A stretch of DNA of 64,000 nt from Pseudonocardia sulfidoxydans NBRC 16205 (GCF_007989085.1 NZ_BJVJ01000025.1:1-64000); one strand, 5' to 3'. Positions 16,951 to 25,825 are shown, counted from the first letter of the stretch. Notes: generated from the letters alone by a model not told the origin. Program-made: numbers and translations.

Positions 16951-18255
16951 GTGCTCGAGGTTCGCAAGGGTTCCAAGACCGACCTGACCGGTGGCCGCTA
17001 CGACGTGACGGTGACGGTGCCCGACCGGCCCGATCTCGTCGACGTCGCCGTCGCGCTCCTCGGCGCCGACGGCCGCGTCCGCACCGACGACGACTTCGTG
17101 TTCTTCAACAACCCGCACGGCCCGGGCGTCACGCTGACCTCGACGACGACCGTCGCGATCGACCTGGACGCCGTCCCCGGCGACGTCGACCGCGTCCTCG
17201 TCACCGCCAGCACCGAGGCCCAGGGCGCCCGGTTCGGCGACGCCTCCGGCGCCGTCGCCGACCTCACCGGTGCCGACGCGCTGCGCCTCGACCTCGGCGG
17301 CCTCACGACCGAGACCGTCGTGCAGGTCGTCGCGCTCTACCGGCGCGGCACCGGCTGGCGCCTCGACGCCATCGCCCAGGGCTACGCCGCGGGCCTCGCC
17401 GCGCTGGCGAAGGAGCTGGGGATCGACGTCGCGGAGGACCCGCCCGCTGCGGTGCCGCCGCCCGTCCCGGCTTCTGCGGCCCCGCCCGCAGCCCCTGCGG
17501 GCTCCCCGATCTCGTTCGAGAAGGTCCGCGTCTCGCTGGCCAAGGACGCCCCCGACAAGACCGCCCGCATCGACCTGCGCAAGAGCGGCGGCGACCCCGG
17601 CTGGGTGCTCACCGTCGGCCTCGAATGGGACGGGCGCGGCGCCAGGTACGGCCGCGACGGCACCGTCAAGAAGTTCGGCACCGGCGACCTCGACGTGTAC
17701 TTCTTCTGCCGCAACGAGATCACCGGCGAGTACGTGGTGATCAGCGGCGAGCACCAGCACCGCGGCAGCCTCGACGTGTGGCCCTACGTCCACCACGACG
17801 GCGACAGCCTCGGACCCGGCGGCAACGGCCGGCCCGCCACCGAGCAGGTGCGCATGACCCCCACCGAGAACGGCGACATCCTCGTCAACGTCTACCAGAG
17901 CGTCGACAACGGGGCCGGGGCCATCGACACCTTCGGCCGGCCCCGCGTCGCCGTCCGCTACGGCCGCGCCGGCGCCGACGGCCTCCCCGGGCCCGACGCC
18001 GACGAGATCATCGTCGAGGTCGGCAACGGCAAGAACTCCTACTGGGCCACGGTCGCCCACATCGACGTCGAGGGCGGCGTCCTCACCGTCGACGGCGAGA
18101 CCCGCTACAGCGCCTTCGGCAGCGAACGCATGCCCGGCCTCGACACCGCCGGCAACTGGGTGCGCAAGCCCGCGGACGGGCCGGTCGGGCGGAGCAAACA
18201 GCGCAACAACGGCATCGGGCTCACCCGCTACTCGGGGACCTGCCAGCCGGGCTGA
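16951..18255 (+). CDS. TerD family protein with two TerD-like regions
   Basis: 434-residue cytoplasmic protein. The first region (about 1-170) has the TerD pattern VLEVRKGSKTDL, DDDFVFFNNPHGPGVTL and IDLDAVPGDVDRVLVTAS. After a Pro/Ala-rich linker (DPPAAVPPPVPASAAPPAAP), a second region (about 190-434) shows VGLEWDGRG, LDVYFFCRN and HHDGDSLGPGGNG, which resembles the calcium-binding GDxxTGxGxG loop of TerD in altered form. GTG at 16951 is chosen for the GGGGAG five bases upstream; GTG at 16927 is the alternative. Tellurite-resistance-like TerD proteins act in stress responses and calcium-linked signalling. No other ter genes are nearby. Confidence 0.8.
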   Translation: MLEVRKGSKTDLTGGRYDVTVTVPDRPDLVDVAVALLGADGRVRTDDDFVFFNNPHGPGVTLTSTTTVAIDLDAVPGDVDRVLVTASTEAQGARFGDASGAVADLTGADALRLDLGGLTTETVVQVVALYRRGTGWRLDAIAQGYAAGLAALAKELGIDVAEDPPAAVPPPVPASAAPPAAPAGSPISFEKVRVSLAKDAPDKTARIDLRKSGGDPGWVLTVGLEWDGRGARYGRDGTVKKFGTGDLDVYFFCRNEITGEYVVISGEHQHRGSLDVWPYVHHDGDSLGPGGNGRPATEQVRMTPTENGDILVNVYQSVDNGAGAIDTFGRPRVAVRYGRAGADGLPGPDADEIIVEVGNGKNSYWATVAHIDVEGGVLTVDGETRYSAFGSERMPGLDTAGNWVRKPADGPVGRSKQRNNGIGLTRYSGTCQPG

Positions 18256-18378
18256 CCTTCCTGCACACGCAGGGCACTCGCGCCACACCGCTCGGCGATC
18301 GCGGCGCGGGCCGCGGGGTGGCAGCCTGCTCACCGGCGCCGTGCCACATCGCTGCGGGGCGTCGGAAGGTGGTGCGCG

Positions 18379-19476
18379 ATGACGGTCGATCGGATGCCCG
18401 GTGGGGCACCGTCGAAGGCCTCGGTGCGGCGGTGGCGGCGGATGCTGGCCGACGAGCGGGCGGAGTCGCGGCTCTACCGCGACCTCGCCAGGCGCCGCAC
18501 CGGTGAGGACCGCGAGATCCTCCTGGGCCTGGCCCAGGCCGAGGAACGTCATGCGGCGCACTGGGAACGCATGCTCGGCCCGGACGTCGGACGGATCCCG
18601 CGGCCCGGCCTGCGCAGCCGCGTCCTCGCCGTCCTGGCCCGGCGGTTCGGGTCGGTGTTCGTGCTGGCACTGGCCCAGCGCGCGGAGAGCCGCTCGCCGT
18701 ACGCGACCGACCCCGAGGCGACGGCGACGATGGCCGCCGACGAACGCATCCACGAGGAGGTCCTGCGCGGGCTCGCGGCCCGCGGCCGGGCGCGGGTCTC
18801 GGGGACGTTCCGCGCCGCGGTGTTCGGGGCCAACGACGGGCTCGTCAGCAACCTCGCGCTCGTCCTGGGCGTGTCCGGTGGCGGCGCGACCGCGCGGACC
18901 GTCCTGCTGACGGGCATCGCCGGGCTGCTGGCGGGCGCGCTGTCGATGGGCGCGGGGGAGTACGTGTCGGTGCGCTCGCAGCGGGAGCTGCTGGAGGTGT
19001 CGGCGCCGGAGCTGTCCGACGCGCCGCAGGTGCTGCCCCACCTCGACATCGACGAGAACGAGCTCGCGCTGGTGATGCGGGCGCGCGGGCTGTCGGAGGA
19101 GGAGGCCGTCGTCCGGTCGCGGGAGATGCTGCGGACCTTCGACCCGGCGGTCGGGCTGCGCGGCGGCGCGGCCGGGTCCGACGACGCGCACGAGACCGTC
19201 GGGACCGCGCTGGCCGCGGCGTCGTCGAGCTTCGCGTTCTTCGCCTCCGGTGCGGCGATCCCGATCCTGCCGTTCGTGTTCGGGGGCTCGGGGGCGATCG
19301 CCTACGTCGTCTCCGCGGTCCTCGTGGGGCTGGCGCTGATGGCGACGGGCGCGACGGTCGGGCTGCTCTCGGGCGGCCCGCCGCTGCGCCGCGGGCTGCG
19401 CCAGCTGCTGATCGGCGCCGTCGCCGCGGGCGTCACCTACGGCCTGGGGCTGCTGTTCGGCACGGTCCTCGGATAG
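18379..19476 (+). CDS. Ferritin-like domain VIT1/CCC1-type metal transporter (MbfA-like)
   Basis: Membrane protein of 365 residues in two parts. Residues about 20-145 form a ferritin-like/rubrerythrin helical bundle with metal ligands in DERAESRLYRDLA, LAQAEERHAAHWERML and DERIHEEVLRGLA. Residues about 150-365 form the VIT1 transporter: FGANDGLVSNLALVLGVSGG, GALSMGAGEYVSVRSQRELL and three C-terminal hydrophobic segments (SSFAFFASGAAIPILPFVFG onward). This is the build of the iron/manganese exporter MbfA. It ends base-to-base against the convergent Clp gene. Probable role: export of excess iron or manganese under oxidative stress. Confidence 0.92.
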   Translation: MTVDRMPGGAPSKASVRRWRRMLADERAESRLYRDLARRRTGEDREILLGLAQAEERHAAHWERMLGPDVGRIPRPGLRSRVLAVLARRFGSVFVLALAQRAESRSPYATDPEATATMAADERIHEEVLRGLAARGRARVSGTFRAAVFGANDGLVSNLALVLGVSGGGATARTVLLTGIAGLLAGALSMGAGEYVSVRSQRELLEVSAPELSDAPQVLPHLDIDENELALVMRARGLSEEEAVVRSREMLRTFDPAVGLRGGAAGSDDAHETVGTALAAASSSFAFFASGAAIPILPFVFGGSGAIAYVVSAVLVGLALMATGATVGLLSGGPPLRRGLRQLLIGAVAAGVTYGLGLLFGTVLG

Positions 19477-21567
19477 TCAGCCGGCGTCGAAGGTGAGTGC
19501 CGCCGCGTCGGGGTCGGGTGCATCGACTCGGACCCGGCCGCCCGGCGCGACGTCGCCCGCGATGACCATGCGGGCCAGCCGCCGCTCCAGCTCGCGGACG
19601 ATGGTGCGCCGCAACGGCCGCGCCCCCAGACCCGGCTCGTGGCCGCGCCGCGCCAGCCACGCCAGGGCACCGTCGGCCACGTCGAGCGTGATGTGCTGCG
19701 CGGCGAGCCGGGTGGTCGTCTCGGCGAGCAGCAGCCCGGTGATGGTCGCCAGCTCGGCCTCGCCCAGCGCGTGGAAGGGCACGACGTCGTCGACACGGTT
19801 GAGGAACTCCGGCCGGAAGTGCATCCGGGCCGCGGCGAGCAGCGTCTCGCGCGTCGGGTCCCCGACCCCGGGCAGGATCGGCGCCCCCAGGTTGCTGGTC
19901 ATGATGACGACGGCACGCGTGAAGTCGACGGTGCGGCCGTGGGAGTCGGTGAGCCGGCCGGCGTCGAGCACCTGCAGCAGCGTCGCCACGACCTCGGCGT
20001 GCGCCTTCTCGATCTCGTCGAACAGCACCACCGCGTACGGGGTGCGACGCACCGCCTCGGTCAGCTGGCCGGGCTCGTCGAAACCGGCGTGCCCGGGCGG
20101 CGCCCCGACGAGCCGGTAGGCCCCGGCGCGGTCGGAGTACTCGCTCATGTCGAAGCGCAGCAACGCGTTCTCGCTGCCGAACAGTGCATCGGCGAGCGCG
20201 CGGGCCAGCTCGGTCTTGCCGACGCCCGTCGGACCCAGGAACAGGAACGAGCCCACCGGCCGCCCCGGGTGCGCGAGCCCCGCCCGGCCCGACCGGACCG
20301 CATCGGCGACCGCGGACACCGCCTCGTCCTGGCCGACGATCCGCCGGTGCAGCACGTCCTCCAGGTCGAGCAGGCGTCGCCGGTCGTCGGCGGTGAGCCG
20401 GGCGACGGGGATGCCGGTGCTCTCGGCGAGCACCGCGGCAACGTCGTCGGCGGTCACGGTGAGCGGATCGGGCCCGGCGCCCGTCCCCGTCCCCGTCCCC
20501 GTCCCTGTCCCTGTCGCCTCCTCGATCTCTCGGGTGAGCAGCAGCGCCCGCTCGTAGTCCTCGGCGTCGACGGCGACGTCGCGGGCCCGGCGCAGCCCCT
20601 CGACGTGCGCGGGGTCGGTCCCGGACGGGCGCGATGCACGGATGCGGGCCCGGGCCCCGGCGCGGTCGACCAGGTCGATCGCCTTGTCGGGCAGGAACCG
20701 GTCGGTGAGGTGACGGTCGGACAGCTCGGCGGCCGCGACGAGCGCGCCGTCGTCGATCGTGACCTCGTGGTGGGCCTCGTAGCGGGCGCACAGGCCCCGC
20801 AGGATCGTGACCGTCTCCGCGACCGTGGGCTCACCGACCCGCACCGGCGCGAGCCGGCGTTCCAGCGCGGCGTCGCGCTCGATGTGGCGGCGGTAGTCGG
20901 CGACGGTCGTCGCCCCCACCAGCTGCAGCTCGCCGCGGGCCAGCGCGGGCTTGATGATCGTGGCCGCGTCCATCGCGCCGCCCTCGGCGGCCCCGGCGCC
21001 GACGACGGCGTGCAGCTCGTCGACGAACAGCACGATCCCGCGCTTCGCCGCGACGACCTCGTCGATGACGCGGGTGAGCCGCTGCTCGAAGTCGCCGCGG
21101 TAGCGGGTGCCCGAGACCAGGCCCGCCAGGTCGAGCGACACCACCCGCACCCCGGCCAGCGCGGGCGGGACGTCGCCGTCGACGATGCGCTGCGCGATGC
21201 CCTCCACGACCGCCGTCTTGCCGACGCCCGGGTCCCCGACGAGCACCGGGTTGTTCTTGGTGCGCCGCGCCAGCACCTCCAGGACCTGCGCGATCTCGTC
21301 GTCGCGGCCGATCACGGGGTCGAGCTCGCCCGCGGCGGCTGCGGCGGTGAGGTCACGACCGAACCGGTCGAGCCGCGGGGTGCGGGCACCGGGGCGGGCC
21401 TGGGCCCGGGTCCCGGACGGGCGCTGCGCGGGGCGGTCCTGGGCCGTGCGGTCCTGCGCATCGTCGCGGGGTTCACCGAAGCCGGTGCCCAACGTCGAGC
21501 CGAGGTTGTCGATCAGGCGCTCGACGATGTCGTCGAACGGGCCGAAGTCGGGACGGTCGGATGCCAC
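19477..21567 (-). CDS. Clp/HSP100 AAA+ ATPase lacking the N-domain
   Basis: 696-residue double-AAA unfoldase. A short disordered N-terminus ([20 protein letters not shown]) replaces the usual Clp N-domain. AAA-1 has Walker [10 protein letters not shown] and Walker [10 protein letters not shown]. The middle segment is short and ClpC-like ([20 protein letters not shown]), followed by a low-complexity (TG)n linker coded by hexamer repeats. AAA-2 has [18 protein letters not shown] and MTSNLG. A ClpP-docking LGF/IGF loop was not found, which argues against proteolysis. GTG at 21567 fits the family; the frame extends far upstream without homology. It is divergent from ArsR across 90 bases. Confidence 0.88.
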   Translation of the reverse strand: MASDRPDFGPFDDIVERLIDNLGSTLGTGFGEPRDDAQDRTAQDRPAQRPSGTRAQARPGARTPRLDRFGRDLTAAAAAGELDPVIGRDDEIAQVLEVLARRTKNNPVLVGDPGVGKTAVVEGIAQRIVDGDVPPALAGVRVVSLDLAGLVSGTRYRGDFEQRLTRVIDEVVAAKRGIVLFVDELHAVVGAGAAEGGAMDAATIIKPALARGELQLVGATTVADYRRHIERDAALERRLAPVRVGEPTVAETVTILRGLCARYEAHHEVTIDDGALVAAAELSDRHLTDRFLPDKAIDLVDRAGARARIRASRPSGTDPAHVEGLRRARDVAVDAEDYERALLLTREIEEATGTGTGTGTGTGAGPDPLTVTADDVAAVLAESTGIPVARLTADDRRRLLDLEDVLHRRIVGQDEAVSAVADAVRSGRAGLAHPGRPVGSFLFLGPTGVGKTELARALADALFGSENALLRFDMSEYSDRAGAYRLVGAPPGHAGFDEPGQLTEAVRRTPYAVVLFDEIEKAHAEVVATLLQVLDAGRLTDSHGRTVDFTRAVVIMTSNLGAPILPGVGDPTRETLLAAARMHFRPEFLNRVDDVVPFHALGEAELATITGLLLAETTTRLAAQHITLDVADGALAWLARRGHEPGLGARPLRRTIVRELERRLARMVIAGDVAPGGRVRVDAPDPDAAALTFDAG
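20481..20516. repeat. Hexanucleotide tandem repeat inside the Clp gene
   Basis: Six consecutive units: CCGTCC four times, then CTGTCC and CTGTCG variants. On the coding strand they encode alternating Thr-Gly in the linker between the middle domain and the second AAA module. The units are in frame (6 bp = 2 codons), so slippage would change linker length without breaking the gene. Confidence 0.8.
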
Positions 21568-21615
21568 GTCTCCAGAGTGCTCCGATCCGGGCGATTCGGC
21601 ACGCCACCGGAGAAT

Positions 21616-21650
21616 GTGACATGTCGACAGATGTCGACGGGTGCTAGCCT
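21616..21650 (+). promoter_or_regulatory. ArsR promoter/operator (leaderless start)
   Basis: Two copies of ATGTCGAC (21621-21628 and 21631-21638) lie upstream of a TAGCCT -10 hexamer (21645-21650). The GTG start of the ArsR gene begins 8 bases after the hexamer, so the mRNA is probably leaderless. Each copy contains the palindrome GTCGAC, so the block reads as both direct and inverted repeat, a usual form for ArsR operators. The site also lies upstream of the divergent Clp gene. Confidence 0.6.
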
Positions 21651-21657
21651 GGGGCCC

Positions 21658-21996
21658 GTGACCTCGGCCAACGAGAACCTCGCCTTCGACGCCCTGTCCG
21701 ACCGGGTGCGCCGGCGGATCCTGTCGATCCTCGGCGAGGGCGAGTTCACCGTCACCGAGATCGCCGACCGTGTCGGCGTCGTCGGCCGCACCACCGTCTC
21801 CAGCCACCTGCGGGTGCTGCGGACCTCGGGGATCGTCACCGAACGCCGCGACGGCCGGCTGCGCTACTACTCGCTCGACGCCGAGGGCTCGGTCCGCGAC
21901 GCCTTCAACTTCCTCCAGTCGCTGCTGGAGAGCAGCGTCCGGGTCGCCGACCGTGAACAGGACCGGCCCGACGCGGCCAGGCGCGAAGCCGGCTGA
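21658..21996 (+). CDS. ArsR family winged-helix regulator
   Basis: 112-residue regulator. The winged helix spans about residues 8-85: FDALSDRVRRRILSILGEGE, then the recognition helix VVGRTTVSSHLRVLRTSGIV and wing RRDGRLRYYSLD. No metal-binding Cys pair (CVC) is present, so it belongs to the non-metal ArsR type often paired with SRPBCC proteins. GTG start at 21658 appears leaderless. Six bases after its stop lies a gene whose N-terminus is SRPBCC-like and whose body is a ligand-binding-protein fold, suggesting a sensor-regulator pair. Confidence 0.92.
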   Translation: MTSANENLAFDALSDRVRRRILSILGEGEFTVTEIADRVGVVGRTTVSSHLRVLRTSGIVTERRDGRLRYYSLDAEGSVRDAFNFLQSLLESSVRVADREQDRPDAARREAG

Positions 21997-22002
21997 CCCG
22001 CC

Positions 22003-23445
22003 GTGGACTCGACCGCCACGCTGAGCGCCGAGTCCGTCGTCGACCTCCCGGTCGCCGACACCTTCGCCCTGTTCGGGAGCGGCCGTTCCGAAGCGTGGCT
22101 GTTCGACGCCCGCTGCGAACGCGTCGCGGCGGGCAGCGTCGTCAGCATGCGGCTCCCGATCGACGGCGACGACCGCCGCTGCGGCCGCCACGGCGTCGAA
22201 CTGCTCGGGCGCATCTCCGCGGTCCGCGCCAACTCGCGCATCGTCGTCGAGCACGACCAGCCGTGGCGCGGCCGGATCCGGCTCGCCTTCGACGCCGACG
22301 GCGCTCACCGCACCCGCATCCGCGTCCGCGCCGACGTCACCGCGTCCGGCATCGACTGGCTCATCCGCCGCGGCGGCGTCGCCCTCCCCGATCCCGCACC
22401 CACCGGTGCCCTGCGCATCGGGCTGCTCACCACCAAGTCCGGGCCCGGCGCGGTGTACGCGTCGGCGACGCAGTACCTCGCCGAGCTGGCCGTCGCCGAG
22501 GTCGAGGCGCTCGGCGGCGTCGGCGGCCGGCGCCTGGAGCTGCTCGTCGCCGACGACGCGACCGACCCCGCGCTCGCCGCCGCCGAAGGCGCCCGCCTGG
22601 TCCGCGCCGGGTGTCGCGCCATCTTCGCCTGCACCACCTCCAGCAGTTTCGACGCGCTGCGTTACGCCGTCCGCCACGACGACGTCCTGCTCGTGCACTC
22701 GGTCATCAACGAGGGCGGCGCCTCCGGCGGGGAGTCGGTCATCCGGTTCGGCGAGCGCCCCGGCGACCAGGTCGCCGCGCTCGCCCGGCCGCTCATGCGG
22801 GCCGCCGGCGGCCGCCGGTGGTTCCTCGTCGGGCAGCGCTACAGCTGGTCGTTCGGGGCGCACCACGCCGCGCGCCGCGTCCTCGGCGGAGCCGGCGGCA
22901 CCGTCGTCGGTGAGGCCTGCGTCCCGCTGGGCACCACCGACTTCGCGGGCGTCGTCGACCGCGTCGCCGCATCCGGGGCCGACATCGTGATGTCCTCGCT
23001 CGTCGGCGCCGACGAGGTCGCGTTCCAACGCCAGTGCGCCGCCGCCGGACTCCGGGCGTCGACGAAGGCGCTGTCGCTGGTCATGGACGAGTCGACGTGG
23101 GAGCACGTCGGCGCCGCCGCGGCCGACGGCGTCGTCACCGCGCTCGGCTACTTCCAGGACGACCCCGCTGCCGGCAACGCCGACCTGCTCCGCCGCTACC
23201 GCGACCGGTTCGGGCCGTGGGCGCCGCCGATCTCGTCGCTGTCGGAGACCGTCTACGAGGCGGTCCTGCGCTACGCCCGCGCCGTCCGCCACGACCCCGA
23301 CGCCGATGCGGCACACCAGGGTCGCGCGCTGCTGCGACCCGCCGGCGCCGGCTCCGCGATCGGGGAACGCGACCTGCTCGGGCGCCACCTCTACCTCGCC
23401 GAGGCCGGACCCGAGGGCCTGCGCGTCGTCGACGAGGCGGGCTGA
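22003..23445 (+). CDS. Fusion: SRPBCC-like N-terminus + amide/urea-type periplasmic-binding-protein fold, no signal peptide
   Basis: 480-residue protein. Residues about 1-120 look SRPBCC-like (SAESVVDLPVADTFALFGSG, later RIVVEHDQPWRGRIRLAFD). From about residue 135 a type I substrate-binding fold of the AmiC/FmdD/UrtA kind follows: GALRIGLLTTKSGPGAVYAS, YLAELAVAEVEALGGVGGRR, then FACTTSSSFDALRYAV and a C-terminal lobe with ISSLSETVYEAVLRYARAV. No signal peptide, lipobox or permease gene is seen, so it should be cytoplasmic. GTG at 22003 is 6 bases after the ArsR stop. By analogy with AmiC, which senses amides for AmiR, it may sense a small molecule for the ArsR partner. Confidence 0.75.
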   Translation: MDSTATLSAESVVDLPVADTFALFGSGRSEAWLFDARCERVAAGSVVSMRLPIDGDDRRCGRHGVELLGRISAVRANSRIVVEHDQPWRGRIRLAFDADGAHRTRIRVRADVTASGIDWLIRRGGVALPDPAPTGALRIGLLTTKSGPGAVYASATQYLAELAVAEVEALGGVGGRRLELLVADDATDPALAAAEGARLVRAGCRAIFACTTSSSFDALRYAVRHDDVLLVHSVINEGGASGGESVIRFGERPGDQVAALARPLMRAAGGRRWFLVGQRYSWSFGAHHAARRVLGGAGGTVVGEACVPLGTTDFAGVVDRVAASGADIVMSSLVGADEVAFQRQCAAAGLRASTKALSLVMDESTWEHVGAAAADGVVTALGYFQDDPAAGNADLLRRYRDRFGPWAPPISSLSETVYEAVLRYARAVRHDPDADAAHQGRALLRPAGAGSAIGERDLLGRHLYLAEAGPEGLRVVDEAG

Positions 23446-23493
23446 GCCGGCTCCCGGGTCGCCGGTCGCGGCGCGCAGTGGTGTCCTGGAGGC

Positions 23494-24324
23494 ATGCTGG
23501 ATCGCATGGACCATCCCACCGACCACGGCCTGTTCGGGCCCACCTCGGTGACGTGGCGGGTGCACCTCGAGCCGATCATGTGGATCGCCGGGATGCGGGC
23601 GCTGCTGCTGCAGTCGCTCCAACCCGACGTCATGCGCGCGACCTGGCAGAACTCCGCCCTGTTCGACCCCAAGAAGGCCTACGCGCGGTTCCAGCGGACC
23701 GTCGAGTTCGTCGGCACCCGCACCTTCGGCAGCCTCGCCGAGGTCGAGGCCGCCGCGTCCCGGGTGCGCAGGCTGCACTCGTCGCTCACCGGGTACGACC
23801 CCGACACCGGCCGCCGCTTCCGTGTCGACGCGCCCGCGGGCCTGCTCTGGGTGCACTGCGCCGAGATCGACTCCTACGTCGACATCGCCCGCCGCTCCGG
23901 GATGCTCGACGCCGCCGAGGCCGACACCTACGTCGCCGAGAGCGTCCGCGCCGCCGAGGTGATCGGCATCGACCCGGCTCTCGCACCGCGCTCACGCGCC
24001 GAGCTCGCCGACTACTTCACCTCCGTGCGCCCGACGTTGCGCCTCACCGAGGAGGCCACGCGCGGTGTCGCGAACCTGCTGGCCCCGCGCGGGGAGGCGC
24101 CCCGGTGGACCAAAGCCGCGATCTCGACGGTGTCGACGCTCGCCGTCGCCACCCTGCCCCGCTGGGCCCGGCGGCTCTACGGCCTGCCGGGTCTGCCGAC
24201 CACCGACCTCGCGACGGCCGCGACCCTGCGCACCGTCCGCACCGCGACCCGACTGCTCCCCGACGTCCCGGCGCCGCCGGAGATCCGGGAAGCGCGCCGC
24301 CTGGTCGCGGCCGCAGACGGCTGA
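23494..24324 (+). CDS. DUF2236 (MpaB/Lcp-type) oxygenase-family protein
   Basis: 276-residue helical protein of the DUF2236 family, which includes latex-clearing protein Lcp and the mycophenolate oxygenase MpaB. Landmarks are DHGLFGPTSVTWRVHLEPIM, the AFxNP-like FDPKKAYARFQRTVEFVGTR, and LLWVHCAEIDSYVDIARRSG with the conserved W-V-H segment. No signal peptide. ATG at 23494 or the in-frame ATG at 23506 could serve. It is followed after 13 bases by the palindromic 3' element. The family often binds heme or acts as an oxygenase; substrate unknown. Confidence 0.87.
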   Translation: MLDRMDHPTDHGLFGPTSVTWRVHLEPIMWIAGMRALLLQSLQPDVMRATWQNSALFDPKKAYARFQRTVEFVGTRTFGSLAEVEAAASRVRRLHSSLTGYDPDTGRRFRVDAPAGLLWVHCAEIDSYVDIARRSGMLDAAEADTYVAESVRAAEVIGIDPALAPRSRAELADYFTSVRPTLRLTEEATRGVANLLAPRGEAPRWTKAAISTVSTLAVATLPRWARRLYGLPGLPTTDLATAATLRTVRTATRLLPDVPAPPEIREARRLVAAADG

Positions 24325-24337
24325 GCCCCATACCCCT

Positions 24338-24377
24338 GTGAGTGGCAATAGTCGCTATCGCGACTATTGCCACTCAC
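24338..24377. repeat. 40-bp palindrome, copy 1 (putative terminator)
   Basis: An 18-bp arm GTGAGTGGCAATAGTCGC, a 4-base loop TATC, and the exact reverse-complement arm. It begins 13 bases after the stop of the DUF2236 gene; the next gene is on the same strand. Two further copies occur at 40565 and 59889. It lacks a T-tract but would form a very stable RNA hairpin. Confidence 0.9.
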
Positions 24378-24475
24378 GAGGTCGTGGGGTGGCGCGGTTC
24401 GTAGCCTCGACGTGGACGACCCTGAGCAGTCCGGAGATCATGGTCCTCCGTGGAGCGCCGACGAGAACGGACACG

Positions 24476-24694
24476 ATGATGACGGAGCCGGTCAAGGGAC
24501 CTGCCAGCTACTTCCCGTCGATCGAGAAGAAGTACGGGCGCCCGATCGCGGAGTGGAAGGACCTGATCCGCGCCTCGGGCGTCACCGGGCACATGAAGAT
24601 CGTGAACTGGCTCAAGAACGAGCACGACATGGGCCACGGCCACGCCAACGCCCTCGTCGCCCACACCCTCGCCGAGAGCCCCCGACCACGATGA
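24476..24694 (+). CDS. DUF4287 domain protein
   Basis: 72-residue protein with the DUF4287 core: YFPSIEKKYGRPIAEWKDLI, then RASGVTGHMKIVNWLKNEHD and GHGHANALVAHTL. Two adjacent ATG codons (24476, 24479) can start it. The family is small, soluble and widespread in actinomycetes, often alone or attached to DUF5655; its function is unknown. It follows the palindrome by about 100 bases and has no obvious operon partner. Confidence 0.88.
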   Translation: MMTEPVKGPASYFPSIEKKYGRPIAEWKDLIRASGVTGHMKIVNWLKNEHDMGHGHANALVAHTLAESPRPR

Positions 24695-25012
24695 TCATCA
24701 CTCGTGGTGCCTGAGCGACGTGTATGGCGCTCACGCACCGAGTTTGGCGATCACAGCGCCTGGGAGCAGCGCGCGGGCTGGGCGCCGGCGCTGTGGCTGC
24801 CCGCCCCGGGTGATCGCTGATAGCGGTGCTTCAGCGTCGTGTGCGTCGTTCATCCACCGCGAACAGCGATCAGGGCAACGGGCCGGTCGGGCGGACCGCG
24901 GGGACGTGGTCGCGTTGATGACGGTGCGGGGCGGGTCGGAGCGCCTGCACCAGTACGGCCGGACGTCGGCCGTGCGGCCGGGCGGGCCGTGCCGTGGGGC
25001 GGGGTGTGCCCG
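24695..25012. other. 318-base gap with small dyads, no gene seen
   Basis: No supported reading frame. It contains short inverted repeats, GGCGCT/AGCGCC (24726-24731 with 24755-24760) and CGCTGA/TCAGCG (24815-24820 with 24831-24836). It may include decayed 5' sequence of the AraC remnant that follows, but no matching N-terminal domain was found in any frame. Confidence 0.4.
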
Positions 25013-25348
25013 ATGAGCTGTGGCACTGAGGAGGGCGTCGGCACACAGACGCTGTTCATGCCGCGCGACAGGCTGCGCACGCTGTTCCCGCGCCCCGAGC
25101 GGCTGTTCGCGGACACGGGCGAGACCCCGGCGGGCTACCTGCGCCGCCGCCGGCTCGAGCGGGCCCGCGACCTGATGCGGACCCGCCCCTCGCCGGCCGT
25201 GCACGAGGTGGGGGAGCGGTGCGGGTTCGCCAGCCCGTCGGCGTTCAGCCGCGCCTTCCGGGCCAGGTTCGGCGAGACACCCCGCGAGGCGCGCGCCGCT
25301 CAGGTCGTCCCGGCCGACCCGGCGTCGCCCGCGGTGCTGGGGCGCTGA
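25013..25348 (+). pseudogene. Remnant of an AraC-family regulator (C-terminal HTH only)
   Basis: A 111-codon frame whose last two thirds match the second HTH of AraC proteins: FADTGETPAGYLRRRRLERA, HEVGERCGFASPSAFSRAFR and ARFGETPREARAAQ. The first HTH normally just before it, and any sensor domain, are missing. The first 35 residues (SCGTEEGVGTQTLFMPRDRL) are unrelated. It overlaps the convergent MaoC gene by 49 bases. A single HTH should not bind DNA well, so a decayed gene is the best reading; a small functional protein cannot be excluded. Confidence 0.65.
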
Positions 25349-25809
25349 CCCTTCTTGTAGACCATCACGGTCCGCTGGAACGTCATGATCGTCGTGCCGT
25401 CCTGGTTGAACCCCTCGGTGCGGACGGTGAGCAGGCCCGCGTGCGGCCGTGACTTCGACTCCCGCTTGTCGATGATCTCCGTCCGCGAGTAGACGGTGTC
25501 GCCCTCGAACACCGGGTTGGGGATCTTCACGTCGTCCCAGCCGAGGTTGGCGATGACGTTGTGCGAGATGTCGCGGACGCTCTGGCCGTTGACCAGCGCG
25601 AACGTGAGCGTCGAGTTGACCAGCGGCTTGCCGAACTCGGTCTGCGCGGCGAAGTGGTGGTCGAGGTGCGCGGCGGCGGTGTTCTGGGTGAGCAGGGTGA
25701 ACCAGATGTTGTCGGTCGTCGTGATGGTGCGGCCGACGCCGTGCTCGTAGACGTCGCCCTTCACGAAGTCCTCGAAGAAGTGGCCGGTCGAGGTGTGGTG
25801 CACGGTCAC
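25300..25809 (-). CDS. MaoC-like hydratase (itaconyl/mesaconyl-CoA hydratase candidate)
   Basis: 169-residue single hot-dog protein. FFEDFVKGDVYEHGVGRTIT opens the fold. The MaoC-type catalytic stretch is DNIWFTLLTQNTAAAHLDHH (His and Asp near residues 48-51) followed by FAAQTEFGKPLVNSTLTFAL. VFEGDTVYSRTEIIDKRESK completes it. It is the last gene of the CitE-PrpD-CoA transferase-acyl-CoA dehydrogenase operon. In known itaconate pathways a MaoC-type hydratase turns itaconyl-CoA into citramalyl-CoA, which the CitE-type lyase then splits, so that role is proposed here. GTG start at 25809. Confidence 0.85.
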   Translation of the reverse strand: MTVHHTSTGHFFEDFVKGDVYEHGVGRTITTTDNIWFTLLTQNTAAAHLDHHFAAQTEFGKPLVNSTLTFALVNGQSVRDISHNVIANLGWDDVKIPNPVFEGDTVYSRTEIIDKRESKSRPHAGLLTVRTEGFNQDGTTIMTFQRTVMVYKKGQRPSTAGDAGSAGTT

Positions 25810-25825
25810 GGGAAGCGCCCTCCTG

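Noticed and set aside
21568-23856. Very long minus-strand frame upstream of the Clp gene
   Set aside because: It overlaps the ArsR and SRPBCC-fusion genes on the opposite strand and has no family features. It is a GC-bias shadow.
24338-24377. Palindromes read as CRISPR repeats or IS ends
   Set aside because: Three isolated copies 16-19 kb apart, no spacers, no transposase and no target duplications.
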